From: an uncultured Clostridium sp.
GTDB taxonomy: Bacteria; Cyanobacteriota; Vampirovibrionia; Gastranaerophilales; Gastranaerophilaceae
Assembly: GCA_958449715.1 (NCBI GenBank)
Contig: CAUDIU010000002.1
Span: 1 to 50,359, forward strand
Length of the DNA stretch: 50,359 nucleotides
Reading direction: 5' to 3'
Both the position numbers and the translations under genes were made by a program. Positions within the stretch are counted from its first letter, which is position 1. The number at the start of each line of letters is the position of its first letter. Below the pieces are notes generated by a model that saw nothing but the letters and a program-made list of their open reading frames with translations, had not been told where the DNA came from and did no database searches. Positions 30,827 through 39,899 of the stretch are shown piece by piece.

Positions 30827-32392
30827 ACCTAATAATTCTAAACTACTTAATTTTTCATTAATCTCATTCATCAAATTAACATCATCAGTCTGACGAGCAT
30901 AATTTTGAGCTTTTGTCAAAAGCCCCTTAGCTTTAGATACATTACTGTGTTCCACCATAATATCTGCAGCTTTTGCATAATTTTGTGCAACTTTCAAAGG
31001 AGCCTCAGCATCTGTATAATGTTTTACGGCATTAGAATAAGATTTTAGGGCTTTTTGAGATTCCCCGAATTTTTCATAAGCATTACCCATGCTTGAAGAT
31101 ACAAAACCTTTTACTCTTGAATTATCAGTCTGAGATGCCAAATCATCAGCAATAGAATAATAATTCATAGCTTCATCTTCATACATGTCTGTATAAATAT
31201 TACCCATTTTTGTTAAAGATGTAGATTGTGCAACCAAGTTTTCTGCCTCACCTGCAAAAGAAATTGAGCTGAAATAATGATCAAGTGCAGGTTCAATTTG
31301 ATTTACATCATCATAAATTTGAGCCATTGAATAATGAGCTTTTGTTTTTACATTATTATCAGTTGTATTTTTCAATGATTGATTATAACTTTTTAGAGCT
31401 TGAGCATAATAATCATGATCATCATAAATTCTGCCGACTTCATAATAAATCTTAGATTTAGTTTCGGTATCACCAACCTCATCTGCTCGTTTTAAAGCTC
31501 TTTGGAATGTTTCTATAGCTTTTTCAGGTTGATTTGCGTAAGCCAGTTTTTTAGATTGAATAAACAGAGATTTCAATTCTTTATCTTGAGGAATTAATGA
31601 TACAACTTTTGAATCTGTTTCAATTTCTTGTTGTACAGGTTCTTTTACCGTATCATTAACTGTTGTTTTGTTCTCTGCTTTTTCAGCTTGTTGTGTACTT
31701 CCTTCAGGGAATTTTACCAAAAATTGAGGGTTTATATCATTTTCATTATATTTAAAATCTATTTGCTGTAAAAATAAGGCATCAACCCAATTTTCTACAA
31801 CTTTTGAATCTTTATTAAGAGTTTCAGAAATATAACCATCTAAAATTGATGATGCATTTTTTAAATTTGATTTAATAAGTTTAGTATTCGGATTATCTTT
31901 TTGAACTTGAGTTTCAATTAAAGATAAATAACCGTTTACTTCTTCTTTCAAATTATCAGGAGTTCCAATAGCTGCAGCTGTATTTCTAAAATCCTTTAAA
32001 ATTTGTGCAATATTAATTACAGTGCTTCTACCTGAAAGAGTTTTCGTAGGTAAAACTTCCTGTGTTTGAGCAGGTGCTTGTTGTAATTGTGTATTCTGTA
32101 AGTTTCTTGATTGAGCTTGACTTTGAATTTGAGAACGCATTTGACGCCAATCAACTTGTTCTCCATTATTTTGCTGTTGATAGGCAGGGGTATATGAAGG
32201 TCTTTTTTGTTCTACATACTGAAGACCTTTACTTTTTGAATTTTGATTAGCCTGTTCTTCTCTTTGAACGGCGGAAGAAGACGCGTTTTTCTCCTCATCT
32301 TGCTTTTTCTTTACAAGATTACGTCCGTCTTTATTCAAATAAGGTCGTTGAAATACACCGTTTAACACAAATCTACCCTCTGGTACATTCAA
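30824..32392 (-). CDS. Cytoplasmic TPR-repeat protein with a disordered N-terminus
   Basis: The 522-residue protein has no signal peptide. Residues 1-110 are charged or Gln-rich, followed by a helical segment. About six tetratricopeptide repeats run from about residue 270 to the end (FIQSKKLAYANQPEKAIETF, IYYEVGRIYDDHDYYAQALK, AHYSMAQIYDDVNQIEPALD and others). It is probably a scaffold; partners unknown. The start is uncertain: the only candidates near the stop-free limit are TTG (32392) or a later GTG. A small perfect hairpin (TCATAC-tttc-GTATGA, 32420-32435) lies in the presumed leader. The divergent promoter of the hydrolase gene overlaps this region. Confidence 0.78.
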   Translation of the reverse strand: MNVPEGRFVLNGVFQRPYLNKDGRNLVKKKQDEEKNASSSAVQREEQANQNSKSKGLQYVEQKRPSYTPAYQQQNNGEQVDWRQMRSQIQSQAQSRNLQNTQLQQAPAQTQEVLPTKTLSGRSTVINIAQILKDFRNTAAAIGTPDNLKEEVNGYLSLIETQVQKDNPNTKLIKSNLKNASSILDGYISETLNKDSKVVENWVDALFLQQIDFKYNENDINPQFLVKFPEGSTQQAEKAENKTTVNDTVKEPVQQEIETDSKVVSLIPQDKELKSLFIQSKKLAYANQPEKAIETFQRALKRADEVGDTETKSKIYYEVGRIYDDHDYYAQALKSYNQSLKNTTDNNVKTKAHYSMAQIYDDVNQIEPALDHYFSSISFAGEAENLVAQSTSLTKMGNIYTDMYEDEAMNYYSIADDLASQTDNSRVKGFVSSSMGNAYEKFGESQKALKSYSNAVKHYTDAEAPLKVAQNYAKAADIMVEHSNVSKAKGLLTKAQNYARQTDDVNLMNEINEKLSSLELLG

Positions 32393-32480
32393 ATATATAC
32401 CAAAACCTGCATTTCTTGCTCATACTTTCGTATGATATCTACAATTTTTATTTAAGGTTTTTTGTAGATAAGTCAAAACA

Positions 32481-32495
32481 TGATAAAATATTTAT
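32481..32495 (+). promoter_or_regulatory. Extended -10 promoter giving a leaderless start for the alpha/beta hydrolase
   Basis: TG-A-TAAAAT (TAAAAT at 32484-32489), six bases, ATG at 32496. A weak TTGTAG lies 16 bases above. No ribosome binding site. Confidence 0.6.
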
Positions 32496-33266
32496 ATGGA
32501 TAAATTTTTTCTGAAAACAGAAGATAATATAAATATTGCAATAAATCACATAAAACAAAATCACAAAGAAGTGGTTATACTTGTACATGGTTGGTTTATG
32601 ACAAAAGACAGCAAAGCTTTTATTAATATTGCAAATGATTTTTCCAAAAATTTCGATGTAATCTCTTTCGATTGCAGAGGACATGGAAAAAGCTCAGGTT
32701 TTTATACTTTTACAAGTAAGGAAACTATTGATTTAAAAACAGTTATTGACTATGCAAAAAAATATTATGAAAAAATTTATCTTGTAGGTTTTTCACTAGG
32801 CGGCGCACTGGTATTAATCCACAGTGCAATAAATAAAGAGGTTAATAAAGTAATTGCAGTATCAGCACCATGTGATTTTGATAAAATTGAAAATAAAATG
32901 TGGAAAAAAGAAGCTTGGCTTCCGACACTAAAAAAATGTGAACTGAAACGCTGGTTATCTATTCGCCCATCTTTAATTATGAGAAAAAAAATCAAACCAA
33001 TAGATGTAATAAAAAATATAGAAGTTCCAACACTATTCATTGCAGGCGAAAAAGACCCGACAGTTTGCCCTTGGCATACCGAATTATTATATAAAAAAGC
33101 AACTTGCCCAAAAAGTTTTGAATTATTCAAAAGCATTCACGCAGAAGATTTATATCTGGATTACCCTGAAAAATTTATTGAAACTTGCACTAATTGGCTA
33201 AAACAACCATCTCACAATTCTTGCAATCAAACATCAGAGGATACTTCTTCCCTTTCTCATCAATAA
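32496..33266 (+). CDS. Alpha/beta hydrolase (serine hydrolase)
   Basis: The 256-residue protein has the oxyanion segment LVHGWFMTKD, the helper FDCRGHGKS, the nucleophile elbow GFSLGG with its Ser, the acid region FIAGEKDPTVC and the catalytic His in SIHAEDLY. It is probably a soluble carboxylesterase or lipase-like enzyme with unknown substrate. The fold should end near FIETCTNWLK. The last 20 or so residues (Ser/Thr/Gln/His-rich) are encoded inside the 3' end of the convergent U32 gene, a 77-base antisense overlap. This suggests an ancestral stop was lost. Confidence 0.88.
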   Translation: MDKFFLKTEDNINIAINHIKQNHKEVVILVHGWFMTKDSKAFINIANDFSKNFDVISFDCRGHGKSSGFYTFTSKETIDLKTVIDYAKKYYEKIYLVGFSLGGALVLIHSAINKEVNKVIAVSAPCDFDKIENKMWKKEAWLPTLKKCELKRWLSIRPSLIMRKKIKPIDVIKNIEVPTLFIAGEKDPTVCPWHTELLYKKATCPKSFELFKSIHAEDLYLDYPEKFIETCTNWLKQPSHNSCNQTSEDTSSLSHQ

Positions 33267-34938
33267 GAAATAATTTTTTAGGAGATTTGCACATATTAAA
33301 AGCAAATTTCAGACAATGCTTTGTCCTCATCAATTCTTTTGGAAATGCTCCGCTTTCTGCAGACATTTCACAGACCTCACATCCACAATTTTCATAAAAC
33401 TCTTTTGCACATTGATTGTGAATATTTGCTCTGTAATCAAGATTTTCCTTTGGGAATTTAGCCAATTTCAAAGGCTTTTGCAATTCTCTTTTATAATTTT
33501 TTAAACGTTCATTCATCAACTTTTCAAGTATGGTTCTGCGAATTTCATTTATTTGAGAAATTGGCATAAAAGGAATTTCTTCAGAAATTTCAATATCTTC
33601 AACATAAAAATCACTATCACCAGTTTTTTTAAGCTGTGTAATAAAATTTTCGTTCATTTTTTCAGGATTTTTTGCTTTTTCACAACTATCTATAGTGAAA
33701 TTAACAGAATTTTCATCTTCATCTGTAACTGTCAAAATTCGGTTTTTAAAATAGAATTTTACCCCGATTTGTCGTTTTATTTTTGAATTTTCAAGTTGTT
33801 TTTCAAACTTACTGTCAAAATTTCGATAGACCTCAAGTCCAACAGCTATGCCATCCATCTTGTTAGGATAAATTTTCTTACCCTCAACTTTATTTACAAG
33901 ACAGCCATTACCGTTAAAATATAATCCGTCTTGTTTTGAAACATCACCATCAGAAATTTCAAAATAATCTTTTCCAACTTTTGTAATTTTACCGAGTTTT
34001 TCTCCCAATGATTTGGGACTTTCAAAATTAAAACATCTCTTACGTCCGTCTAAAAAGTAGTCAGTAAAACCACGATTAAAACTTTTTTTAACATCAGGTT
34101 CAAAATCCAAAAATACTCGGCCTGACGATGTTTTAGGTGCAAATTTGTCAATTTCTTGTCTATAATATGCTACAACATTTTTTACATAATTTTCGTCTTT
34201 TAAACGACCTTCTATTTTAAACGATTTTACACCTGCATCAATTAACGACTCTAAATGACGAGAAGCATTAAAATCTTTCATACTCAAAAGATATTTGTCT
34301 TTAGCGATTATGTTCCCTCTTTCATCGACAAGAGTATATTTTTTACGGCAAGCTTGAGCACACTCACCACGATTAGCAGACCTTCCGCCGATATAGTAGC
34401 TGAAATAACATTGTCCGCTATAAGATACACATAAAGCACCATGGATAAAAGTTTCAATTTCAGCATTTGTATTTGCGCAAATTTCTTTAATCTTTTCTAA
34501 CGACAATTCTCTAGCTAAAATTACACGAGAAACTCCCATATCATCAAAAAATTTAACTTTTTCTAAATCCCTGTTATCACACTGTGTACTCGCATGTAGA
34601 GCAATTGGAGGCAATTTATTATCTATTGCAAGTTTAAAAATTCCCATATCTTGCACGATAATTGCATCAACGCCAATCTTATATAATTTTTGAATTAATT
34701 CTTTTGCCTTTAAAATTTCATCATCAGTTAAAATAGTATTTACAGTAACATGAACTTTTACATAAAATTTGTGAGCGTAGTCTACAATCTCTTTTATATC
34801 TTCCAAAGAATTCGGAACTTTTTTACGCGCACCAAAATTCGATGCCCCAATATAAATAGCATCACATCCGGAATTTATTGCAGTTATTGCAGTTTTTTTA
34901 TCCTTTGCAGGAGCTAAAAGTTCTACTTTTTGTACCAT
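33190..34938 (-). CDS. U32 family peptidase / RlhA-type rRNA hydroxylation protein
   Basis: The 582-residue protein opens VELLAPAKDKKTAI and AIYIGASNFGARK, typical of U32 'collagenase-like' proteins. It carries the family signature at about 164-200 (FIHGALCVSYSGQCYFS then GGRSANRGECAQACRKKY). A C-terminal beta-rich extension follows and ends with a Cys pair (DCKNCEMVV). Several U32 members are now known to serve RNA hydroxylation (RlhA, TrhP) rather than proteolysis. The length and C-terminal domain here fit the RlhA side better, but this is inference. It lies 11 bases after the small YD-like gene and is probably co-transcribed. Confidence 0.88.
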   Translation of the reverse strand: MVQKVELLAPAKDKKTAITAINSGCDAIYIGASNFGARKKVPNSLEDIKEIVDYAHKFYVKVHVTVNTILTDDEILKAKELIQKLYKIGVDAIIVQDMGIFKLAIDNKLPPIALHASTQCDNRDLEKVKFFDDMGVSRVILARELSLEKIKEICANTNAEIETFIHGALCVSYSGQCYFSYYIGGRSANRGECAQACRKKYTLVDERGNIIAKDKYLLSMKDFNASRHLESLIDAGVKSFKIEGRLKDENYVKNVVAYYRQEIDKFAPKTSSGRVFLDFEPDVKKSFNRGFTDYFLDGRKRCFNFESPKSLGEKLGKITKVGKDYFEISDGDVSKQDGLYFNGNGCLVNKVEGKKIYPNKMDGIAVGLEVYRNFDSKFEKQLENSKIKRQIGVKFYFKNRILTVTDEDENSVNFTIDSCEKAKNPEKMNENFITQLKKTGDSDFYVEDIEISEEIPFMPISQINEIRRTILEKLMNERLKNYKRELQKPLKLAKFPKENLDYRANIHNQCAKEFYENCGCEVCEMSAESGAFPKELMRTKHCLKFAFNMCKSPKKLFLIDEKGKKYPLMFDCKNCEMVVLAN

Positions 34939-34949
34939 AGATTAAAAGC

Positions 34950-35204
34950 CTAATAATTTATTTTATCATAATCAATTGAACTAAAATACTTACCTATTGC
35001 ATTAAAAAAAACTTCTCTAAGAGGTTTACCTGTTTGAGAATCATATTTTGTAATAGAAGCAACTGTTTTCCCATCACGATGAAAAAATACATCTTTGATT
35101 AAAGTATTTGTAGATTTTATATATCTTGATTTATATCTTAATACATTATTATTGTCATAAATTTCTTTGACATAAGTTTTTGGTCTTATATTTTTAACAT
35201 TCAT
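34950..35204 (-). CDS. Small YD-like repeat protein of unknown function
   Basis: The 84-residue protein reads as three or four short strand-turn units (KEIYDNNNVLRYKSRY, DVFFHRDGKTVASI, KYDSQTGKPLREVFF). They resemble those of the protein at 7532-8080. There is no signal peptide. The ATG lies 6 bases after an extended -10 (TGtTAGAAT), so the mRNA would be leaderless. It is the first gene of a two-gene unit with the U32 protein. Confidence 0.65.
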   Translation of the reverse strand: MNVKNIRPKTYVKEIYDNNNVLRYKSRYIKSTNTLIKDVFFHRDGKTVASITKYDSQTGKPLREVFFNAIGKYFSSIDYDKINY

Positions 35205-35219
35205 GGGAAAATTCTAACA
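35205..35219 (-). promoter_or_regulatory. Extended -10 promoter giving a leaderless start for the small YD-like gene
   Basis: On the minus strand TG-T-TAGAAT (TAGAAT at 35216-35211), six bases, then ATG at 35204. The promoter abuts the terminator of the alcohol dehydrogenase gene. Confidence 0.6.
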
Positions 35220-35220
35220 T

Positions 35221-35253
35221 AAAAGCACCCTCTCAAAATAAGAGGGTGCTTAA
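35221..35253 (-). terminator. Intrinsic terminator of the iron alcohol dehydrogenase gene
   Basis: An 11-base-pair perfect stem AAGCACCCTCT / AGAGGGTGCTT (35223-35233 with 35241-35251), 7-base loop. Confidence 0.88.
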
Positions 35254-35267
35254 ATATTAATATATTT

Positions 35268-36476
35268 TTACAGAGGTTTTACAGAGTTTTTGTAGATTTC
35301 TCTAACAACATCTCTGCCATTACCTGAAGGTGCAATATCAATCAAACCGCCAAGTGAAGGAGTTGTATATACAAGATCTGTAAGTCTTTCAACATCAGCA
35401 TCCGTAAATCCTTCATCTTCAAGTTTTTCTTTTACATCTACAGAGAACAACCAATCTTGAACAAGTTTAGCAGCCTTATCAGCTTCTGCAGGTTCACCTG
35501 TTAAACCAGGAGCAATAGGAGCTAAAATTTCTGCTAATACATGTGGTCTGTCTTTATAAATTGTTTTTACAACCGCAGGTAAAAGAATTGCTAAACCTAA
35601 GCCGTGAGCCAATTCAGGTTTTACTGCACTCAATGGGTGTTCAAGAGCATGTGTATAGTGTAACAAGCCGTTATCAAAACTTACACCACCCATCATAGCT
35701 GCATAAGCCAAATAATAACGAGCTTCTAAATCTTCAGGGTTTGCAATAGCTTTTGGTAAGTATTTTGCAACCAATTCAATTACCTGTTTTGCTAATGAAA
35801 TTGAATAAGGAGAAGCAACAGCAGATGTTGCAGCTTCTACAACGTGGTTTACTGCATCAATTGACACATATCTTGTTTGTTTTGGTGACAATTTTGTCAT
35901 CAATTGAGGATCATCAATTGCAAACATAGGATAGATACAATCATAAGCAATTGCAGGTTTGAAATTCTTTTCTAAATTAGTTACAACTGCAAATCTGTTA
36001 GTTTCAGTACCTGTACCGTGTGTCAAGTTAATTGATACAATAGGTGCAGCCTTTTCAGGCGCAAATGTGAAATCATAAATATCTTCAGCAGTTTTTTCAG
36101 GATATTCAAGCAAGATAGCAACAGATTTACCTGCATCTGTAGGAGATCCACCACCGATTGCTATAACTGCTTTAGCTCCAAAATCTTTTGCAAGTTTTGC
36201 AGCATCATTTACATGATGAGTGTTTGGATTTGGAGTAACTTCTGCATAATTTACATATCCGATTCCGTTGTCTTTTAATGCTTTTTCTACATAATCCCAA
36301 GCACCTGTAGCTTTATAAGCATTTCTGCCTGACATTACGATTACTTTATCAATACCTTTTCCTTTTAAAACTTTAGCGATGTCATCAATTTTTTTGATAG
36401 CACCTACACCAAAATAAACCGTAGTTCTTGTGCGAATTTCTTTAACTTCGTTAATGTTAATATCCTTTTCCCACAT
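35268..36476 (-). CDS. Iron-containing alcohol dehydrogenase
   Basis: The 402-residue protein is a complete group III (Fe) alcohol dehydrogenase. It has the NAD(P) motif IGGGSPTDAGKSVA and the helix THGTGTETNRFAVV. The metal ligands fall in the later region DAVNHVVEAA, HALEHPLSAV and HGLGLAILLP. It probably reduces aldehydes, for example to butanol or 1,3-propanediol-type products, during fermentation. Substrate is not readable. AAAGGAGAG precedes the ATG. Upstream is a 75-base gap with TATAAT and a small CCGT/ACGG hairpin. Confidence 0.93.
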   Translation of the reverse strand: MWEKDININEVKEIRTRTTVYFGVGAIKKIDDIAKVLKGKGIDKVIVMSGRNAYKATGAWDYVEKALKDNGIGYVNYAEVTPNPNTHHVNDAAKLAKDFGAKAVIAIGGGSPTDAGKSVAILLEYPEKTAEDIYDFTFAPEKAAPIVSINLTHGTGTETNRFAVVTNLEKNFKPAIAYDCIYPMFAIDDPQLMTKLSPKQTRYVSIDAVNHVVEAATSAVASPYSISLAKQVIELVAKYLPKAIANPEDLEARYYLAYAAMMGGVSFDNGLLHYTHALEHPLSAVKPELAHGLGLAILLPAVVKTIYKDRPHVLAEILAPIAPGLTGEPAEADKAAKLVQDWLFSVDVKEKLEDEGFTDADVERLTDLVYTTPSLGGLIDIAPSGNGRDVVREIYKNSVKPL

Positions 36477-36551
36477 AATATAACTCTCCTTTCATACTCA
36501 AATAAACCGTTTATTACGGAGCAATTAAATTATAATTCATAACTCAACAAA

Positions 36552-37481
36552 TTACAATACTGATTGAAAATATTCAATAGTTTTCATCAAACCGTCACGA
36601 ACATGAACTGTCGGCTCATAACCTAATTTTTCTTTTGCCAATGACAAGTCAGGACGACGCTGCGTAGGATCATCTGATGGCAGAGGTTTGAATATAATTT
36701 TCGAATTAGAATTAGACAATTCAATAATCATTTTAGCTAAATCTAAAATTGAATATTCACCGTCATTTCCAACATTGACAGGTCCCATAAAATCTTCTAC
36801 ATTCATCAATGAAATCATTCCGCGAACTAAATCATCTACATAACAGAATGATCTTGTTTGCTTGCCGTCACCATAGATTGTTATATCTTCATTTTTCAAA
36901 GCTTGGATAATGAAATTAGACACAACACGACCATCATTTTTAGCCATTCTCGGACCATAGGTATTAAATATTCTTATAATTCTTATATCCACTTTATGTT
37001 GTCTGTGATAATCCATCATTAGTGCTTCTGCAACTCGTTTCCCCTCATCATAGCAGCTTCTTAGACCAATTGGATTAACATTTCCCCAATAAGTTTCTTT
37101 TTGTGGATGCACAGTCGGATCGCCATAGACTTCACTTGTAGAAGCCTGCAAAATTCTTGCATGTGTTTCATCTGCCAAATCCAACATATTTGTAACACCG
37201 AGGACATTTGTTTTAATTGTTTTTATAGCATTGTACTGATAATGAATAGGACTTGCAGGACAAGCTAGATTATAAATCTGATCAACTTCTAAAATAATAG
37301 GTTCAATAATATCATGTCTTATCAATTCAAACTCTTTATTATCCATTAAATGTTCAACATTTTTTCTTGAACCTGTAAAAAAGTTATCAAGACAAATTAT
37401 GTGATTGCCTTGCTCCAAAAGTTTTTCACATAAATGTGAACCGATAAATCCTGCTCCGCCTGTTATTAAAATATTTTTCAT
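36552..37481 (-). CDS. UDP-glucuronate decarboxylase (UDP-xylose synthase)
   Basis: This extended short-chain dehydrogenase converts UDP-glucuronate to UDP-xylose for cell-surface polysaccharide. The 309 residues have GGAGFIGSH (8-16) for NAD. The decarboxylase-specific signatures are ASTSEVYGDP, WGNVNPIGLRSCYDEGKR (catalytic Tyr and Lys), RIFNTYGPRM and DGRVVSNFI. These separate it from ordinary 4-epimerases. It is cytoplasmic and lacks the membrane anchor of eukaryotic forms. The UDP-glucose dehydrogenase that would supply substrate is not in the window. Confidence 0.92.
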   Translation of the reverse strand: MKNILITGGAGFIGSHLCEKLLEQGNHIICLDNFFTGSRKNVEHLMDNKEFELIRHDIIEPIILEVDQIYNLACPASPIHYQYNAIKTIKTNVLGVTNMLDLADETHARILQASTSEVYGDPTVHPQKETYWGNVNPIGLRSCYDEGKRVAEALMMDYHRQHKVDIRIIRIFNTYGPRMAKNDGRVVSNFIIQALKNEDITIYGDGKQTRSFCYVDDLVRGMISLMNVEDFMGPVNVGNDGEYSILDLAKMIIELSNSNSKIIFKPLPSDDPTQRRPDLSLAKEKLGYEPTVHVRDGLMKTIEYFQSVL

Positions 37482-37513
37482 AATGCCCTCTTTTTATATT
37501 TAAATTTTAACAC

Positions 37514-37547
37514 AAAAAAGCTCTCTGTCGAAACAGAGAGCTTTTTT
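37514..37547 (-). terminator. Intrinsic terminator of pgk
   Basis: A 15-base-pair perfect stem AAAAAAGCTCTCTGT with its complement (37514-37528 with 37533-37547) and a CGAA loop (TTCG on the coding strand). It is the strongest hairpin of its type here and fits a highly expressed gene. Confidence 0.93.
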
Positions 37548-37561
37548 ATATGTTTTTATGC

Positions 37562-38764
37562 TTATTTTTCGTCTAAAGCAGCAACACCTGGTAATACTTT
37601 TCCTTCAATAAATTCAAGAGAAGCACCACCACCAGTTGATACGTGAGTGAAATCTTCTGCTTTGAAGTATTTTTTAGCAGCAGAAACAGAATCACCACCA
37701 CCGATTACAGATACAGCACCATTTTTAGTTGCATCTACAATTGCTTGCAATACTGCTTTTGTACCTTCAGCGAATTTAGGATTTTCGAATGCACCTACAG
37801 GTCCATTCATCAAAATAGTTTTTGAATTTTTAATTACTTCAGCAAATGCTTTTTGGCTGTCAGGACCAGCGTCAACACCTTCAAATCCGTCAGGAATTTC
37901 ATTAATTGCAACAACTTTGTTTGTACCGTTGCCAGAGAAATCATCAGCAGCTAATACATCTGTTGCCATAACTAATTTTACACCCTTATCAGCAGCTTTC
38001 TTTTCAATAGCTTTTGCAACATCCATTTGATCATCTTCACAAATAGAGTTACCAATTTTACCGCCGTTAGCTTTTACGAATGTATAAGCCATACCGCCAC
38101 CGATAATTAAGTTATCAACTTTGTCGATTAAGTTTTCTAATACACCGATTTTAGAAGAAACTTTAGCACCGCCAACTACTGCTGTGAATGGTCTTGTTGG
38201 GTTATCAAGAGCTTGAGATAAGCATCTGATTTCTTTTTCCATTAAAAGACCAGCTACTGCAGGTTTTAGGATATGAGCAACTTTTGCAGTTGAAGTGTGT
38301 TTTCTGTGAGCTGCACCGAATGCATCATTTACATAGAAATCACCTAATTTTGCAAGTTCTTCTGCAAATGTCATATCATCATCTTTTGCTTCTTCAGCTT
38401 TGTAGTAACGAATGTTTTCCAACAATGCTACTTGACCGTCTTTTAAGTTTGCTAATTCTTTATCAGCACCTTCGCCTACAGGTGATTTCACGAATAATAC
38501 GTCTTCACCTAAAACTTTTGACATATATTTTGCAACAGGTTCTAATGTGAATTCAGCTTTCCATTCTCCTTTTGGTCTGCCTAAGTGAGCCATTAATATA
38601 ATTTTAGCTCCTTTTTCTTGCAAAGCTCTTACTGTAGGAACAATTGCTTGAATTCTTGTGTCATCTGTTACATTGTGGTTTTCGTCTAAAGGTACGTTTA
38701 CGTCAACTCTTACAAGAGCACGTTTACCTTTAACGTCACCTAAATCGTTGATTGATTTTTTCAT
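37562..38764 (-). CDS. pgk: Phosphoglycerate kinase
   Basis: This glycolytic enzyme makes ATP from 1,3-bisphosphoglycerate and ADP. The 400-residue protein has the N-terminal substrate signature RVDVNVPLDE and AHLGRPKG. The conserved FVNDAFGAAHRKHTS follows, then the hinge VVGGAKVSSKI. The C-terminal nucleotide part has NGPVGAFE and GGGDSVSAAKK. It is the same pathway as tpiA, but the genes are far apart. The leader of about 75 bases holds two small hairpins. AAAGGAGAG precedes the ATG. Confidence 0.97.
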   Translation of the reverse strand: MKKSINDLGDVKGKRALVRVDVNVPLDENHNVTDDTRIQAIVPTVRALQEKGAKIILMAHLGRPKGEWKAEFTLEPVAKYMSKVLGEDVLFVKSPVGEGADKELANLKDGQVALLENIRYYKAEEAKDDDMTFAEELAKLGDFYVNDAFGAAHRKHTSTAKVAHILKPAVAGLLMEKEIRCLSQALDNPTRPFTAVVGGAKVSSKIGVLENLIDKVDNLIIGGGMAYTFVKANGGKIGNSICEDDQMDVAKAIEKKAADKGVKLVMATDVLAADDFSGNGTNKVVAINEIPDGFEGVDAGPDSQKAFAEVIKNSKTILMNGPVGAFENPKFAEGTKAVLQAIVDATKNGAVSVIGGGDSVSAAKKYFKAEDFTHVSTGGGASLEFIEGKVLPGVAALDEK

Positions 38765-38842
38765 GTTTTCTCTCCTTTTCGGCTTAATTAAAACGAGGCT
38801 TTTCCCCGCAAATAACCCGAGTTTTCATGTACTCGCAAAATT

Positions 38843-38871
38843 ATCATACAAAAAACATGAAATTAATCCAA
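38843..38871 (-). promoter_or_regulatory. Promoter of pgk
   Basis: On the minus strand: TTGGAT (38871-38866), 17 bases, TATGAT (38848-38843). The leader of about 75 bases includes CGAGT/ACTCG and CGGGG/CCTCG hairpins before the ribosome binding site. Confidence 0.6.
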
Positions 38872-38935
38872 GTAACCAATTAAATTTTTTATAATTCAAT
38901 ATAATCTTATTTTATATAAGAAAGGATTTACGCAT

Positions 38936-39403
38936 ATGAAAAACAAAATACTAGCTACATTAATCGTGATAAGTGCATTTATTGCTGGATACTCAATAAA
39001 CAGTATTGCAATTTCAAATACAACACCAGAATACAAAATTGCAGTCGTTGATATAGCAACAATCCTTAAAAATTCAAAAGAAATTAATGCTTTAAAACTT
39101 GAACAGGAAAAACAAATGCAAAATATGCAAGCAACTATTGATAAAGCAAAAGCAGAGATTTCAAAAGAACAAGACCCTGCAAAAATTGCACAATTGGAAG
39201 AAAAATACAGAAACGAAATTAACAAACAAAAATTAGCACTTGATACATCTTACAACAACAAATTAACAGCCATTGATAATAAAATTAAAACAGCAGTTGT
39301 TGAAAAAGCTCGTTCTATGAATTACAACATGGTGCTACCAAAAAATACTGTATTATTTGGAGGAGATGACATTACAGAACAAGTTGCAACAATTATTAAA
39401 TAA
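38936..39403 (+). CDS. OmpH/Skp-like periplasmic chaperone
   Basis: The 155-residue protein has a signal peptide or anchor (LATLIVISAFIAGYSI). A short beta part follows (KIAVVDIATILKNS), then a long coiled coil of about 75 residues (EQEKQMQNMQATIDKAKAEI and onward). It ends in the small C-terminal part VLFGGDDITEQV that closes OmpH proteins. Skp/OmpH proteins hold unfolded outer-membrane proteins in the periplasm, so its presence argues for a diderm envelope. AAAGGA precedes the ATG. The bamA/lpxD neighbours seen in many genomes are absent. Confidence 0.88.
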   Translation: MKNKILATLIVISAFIAGYSINSIAISNTTPEYKIAVVDIATILKNSKEINALKLEQEKQMQNMQATIDKAKAEISKEQDPAKIAQLEEKYRNEINKQKLALDTSYNNKLTAIDNKIKTAVVEKARSMNYNMVLPKNTVLFGGDDITEQVATIIK

Positions 39404-39407
39404 CAAA

Positions 39408-39827
39408 TTATCTAGAAAAAATATTAATCATTATCGGGCTAGATCCCTTATCATGAATATCACGCCAAATCTGATTTGTAATCTGTTTTTGTTGTATATC
39501 TCTTCGATATTGTTCATTTACAAATAATTGACGTTCTTTTAAAAGAGTATAACAACTATTATTATTACCTGCACCTAAAGCATCACATTTGGCCAAATCT
39601 CTCTCGAATTCTTTTCTTCGCTCTGCCCAATAATTATAAATTGCTTGAGTAGACTTAGTCCCATCAGGCCAATAATTTTGAATTTCTTTATATTCAGAAT
39701 TTTCTAGCCCCCTTGGACAAAAATCAGTCCATTTGGGACGAGCAGCTGCACAAACAGGTAATGCAACAAGCAATAATATAAAAATTATAAAAAATTTAAA
39801 TCCTTTTTTTCTTAATCCAATGATCAT
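39408..39827 (-). CDS. Secreted protein of unknown function
   Basis: The 139-residue protein starts with basic residues and a strong signal peptide (FFIIFILLLVALPVCAAA). The mature part is polar and helical with three Cys (DFCPRG, AKCDAL, NSCYTLL) and many Arg/Gln. It probably has a disulfide. No family is recognised. The ATG lies 6 bases after TACAAT with no ribosome binding site, so a leaderless start is likely. It is divergent from uvrC, with only 72 bases shared by both promoters. Convergent with the OmpH-like gene, 4 bases between stops. Confidence 0.68.
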   Translation of the reverse strand: MIIGLRKKGFKFFIIFILLLVALPVCAAARPKWTDFCPRGLENSEYKEIQNYWPDGTKSTQAIYNYWAERRKEFERDLAKCDALGAGNNNSCYTLLKERQLFVNEQYRRDIQQKQITNQIWRDIHDKGSSPIMINIFSR

Positions 39828-39839
39828 ATTACTATTGTA
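39828..39839 (-). promoter_or_regulatory. -10 box six bases before the secreted-protein gene
   Basis: On the minus strand TACAAT (39839-39834), six bases, ATG (39827). An overlapping TATAAT is also present. There is no ribosome binding site. Confidence 0.5.
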
Positions 39840-39883
39840 TTATAATTTGTGAAATTTTTTTTTGCAATCCTGCACATAATATA

Positions 39884-39899
39884 TGCTATAATAGTAGCT
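39884..39899 (+). promoter_or_regulatory. Extended -10 promoter giving a leaderless start for uvrC
   Basis: TG-C-TATAAT (TATAAT at 39887-39892) with a perfect -10, seven bases, ATG at 39900. The reading frame is open to 39849, but that start would lie upstream of this promoter. Confidence 0.65.

Noticed and set aside
37647..38030. 127-residue open frame antisense to pgk
   Set aside because: It is fully inside a strongly conserved enzyme gene and has no promoter or ribosome binding site. The composition follows pgk codon phase, so it is a shadow frame.
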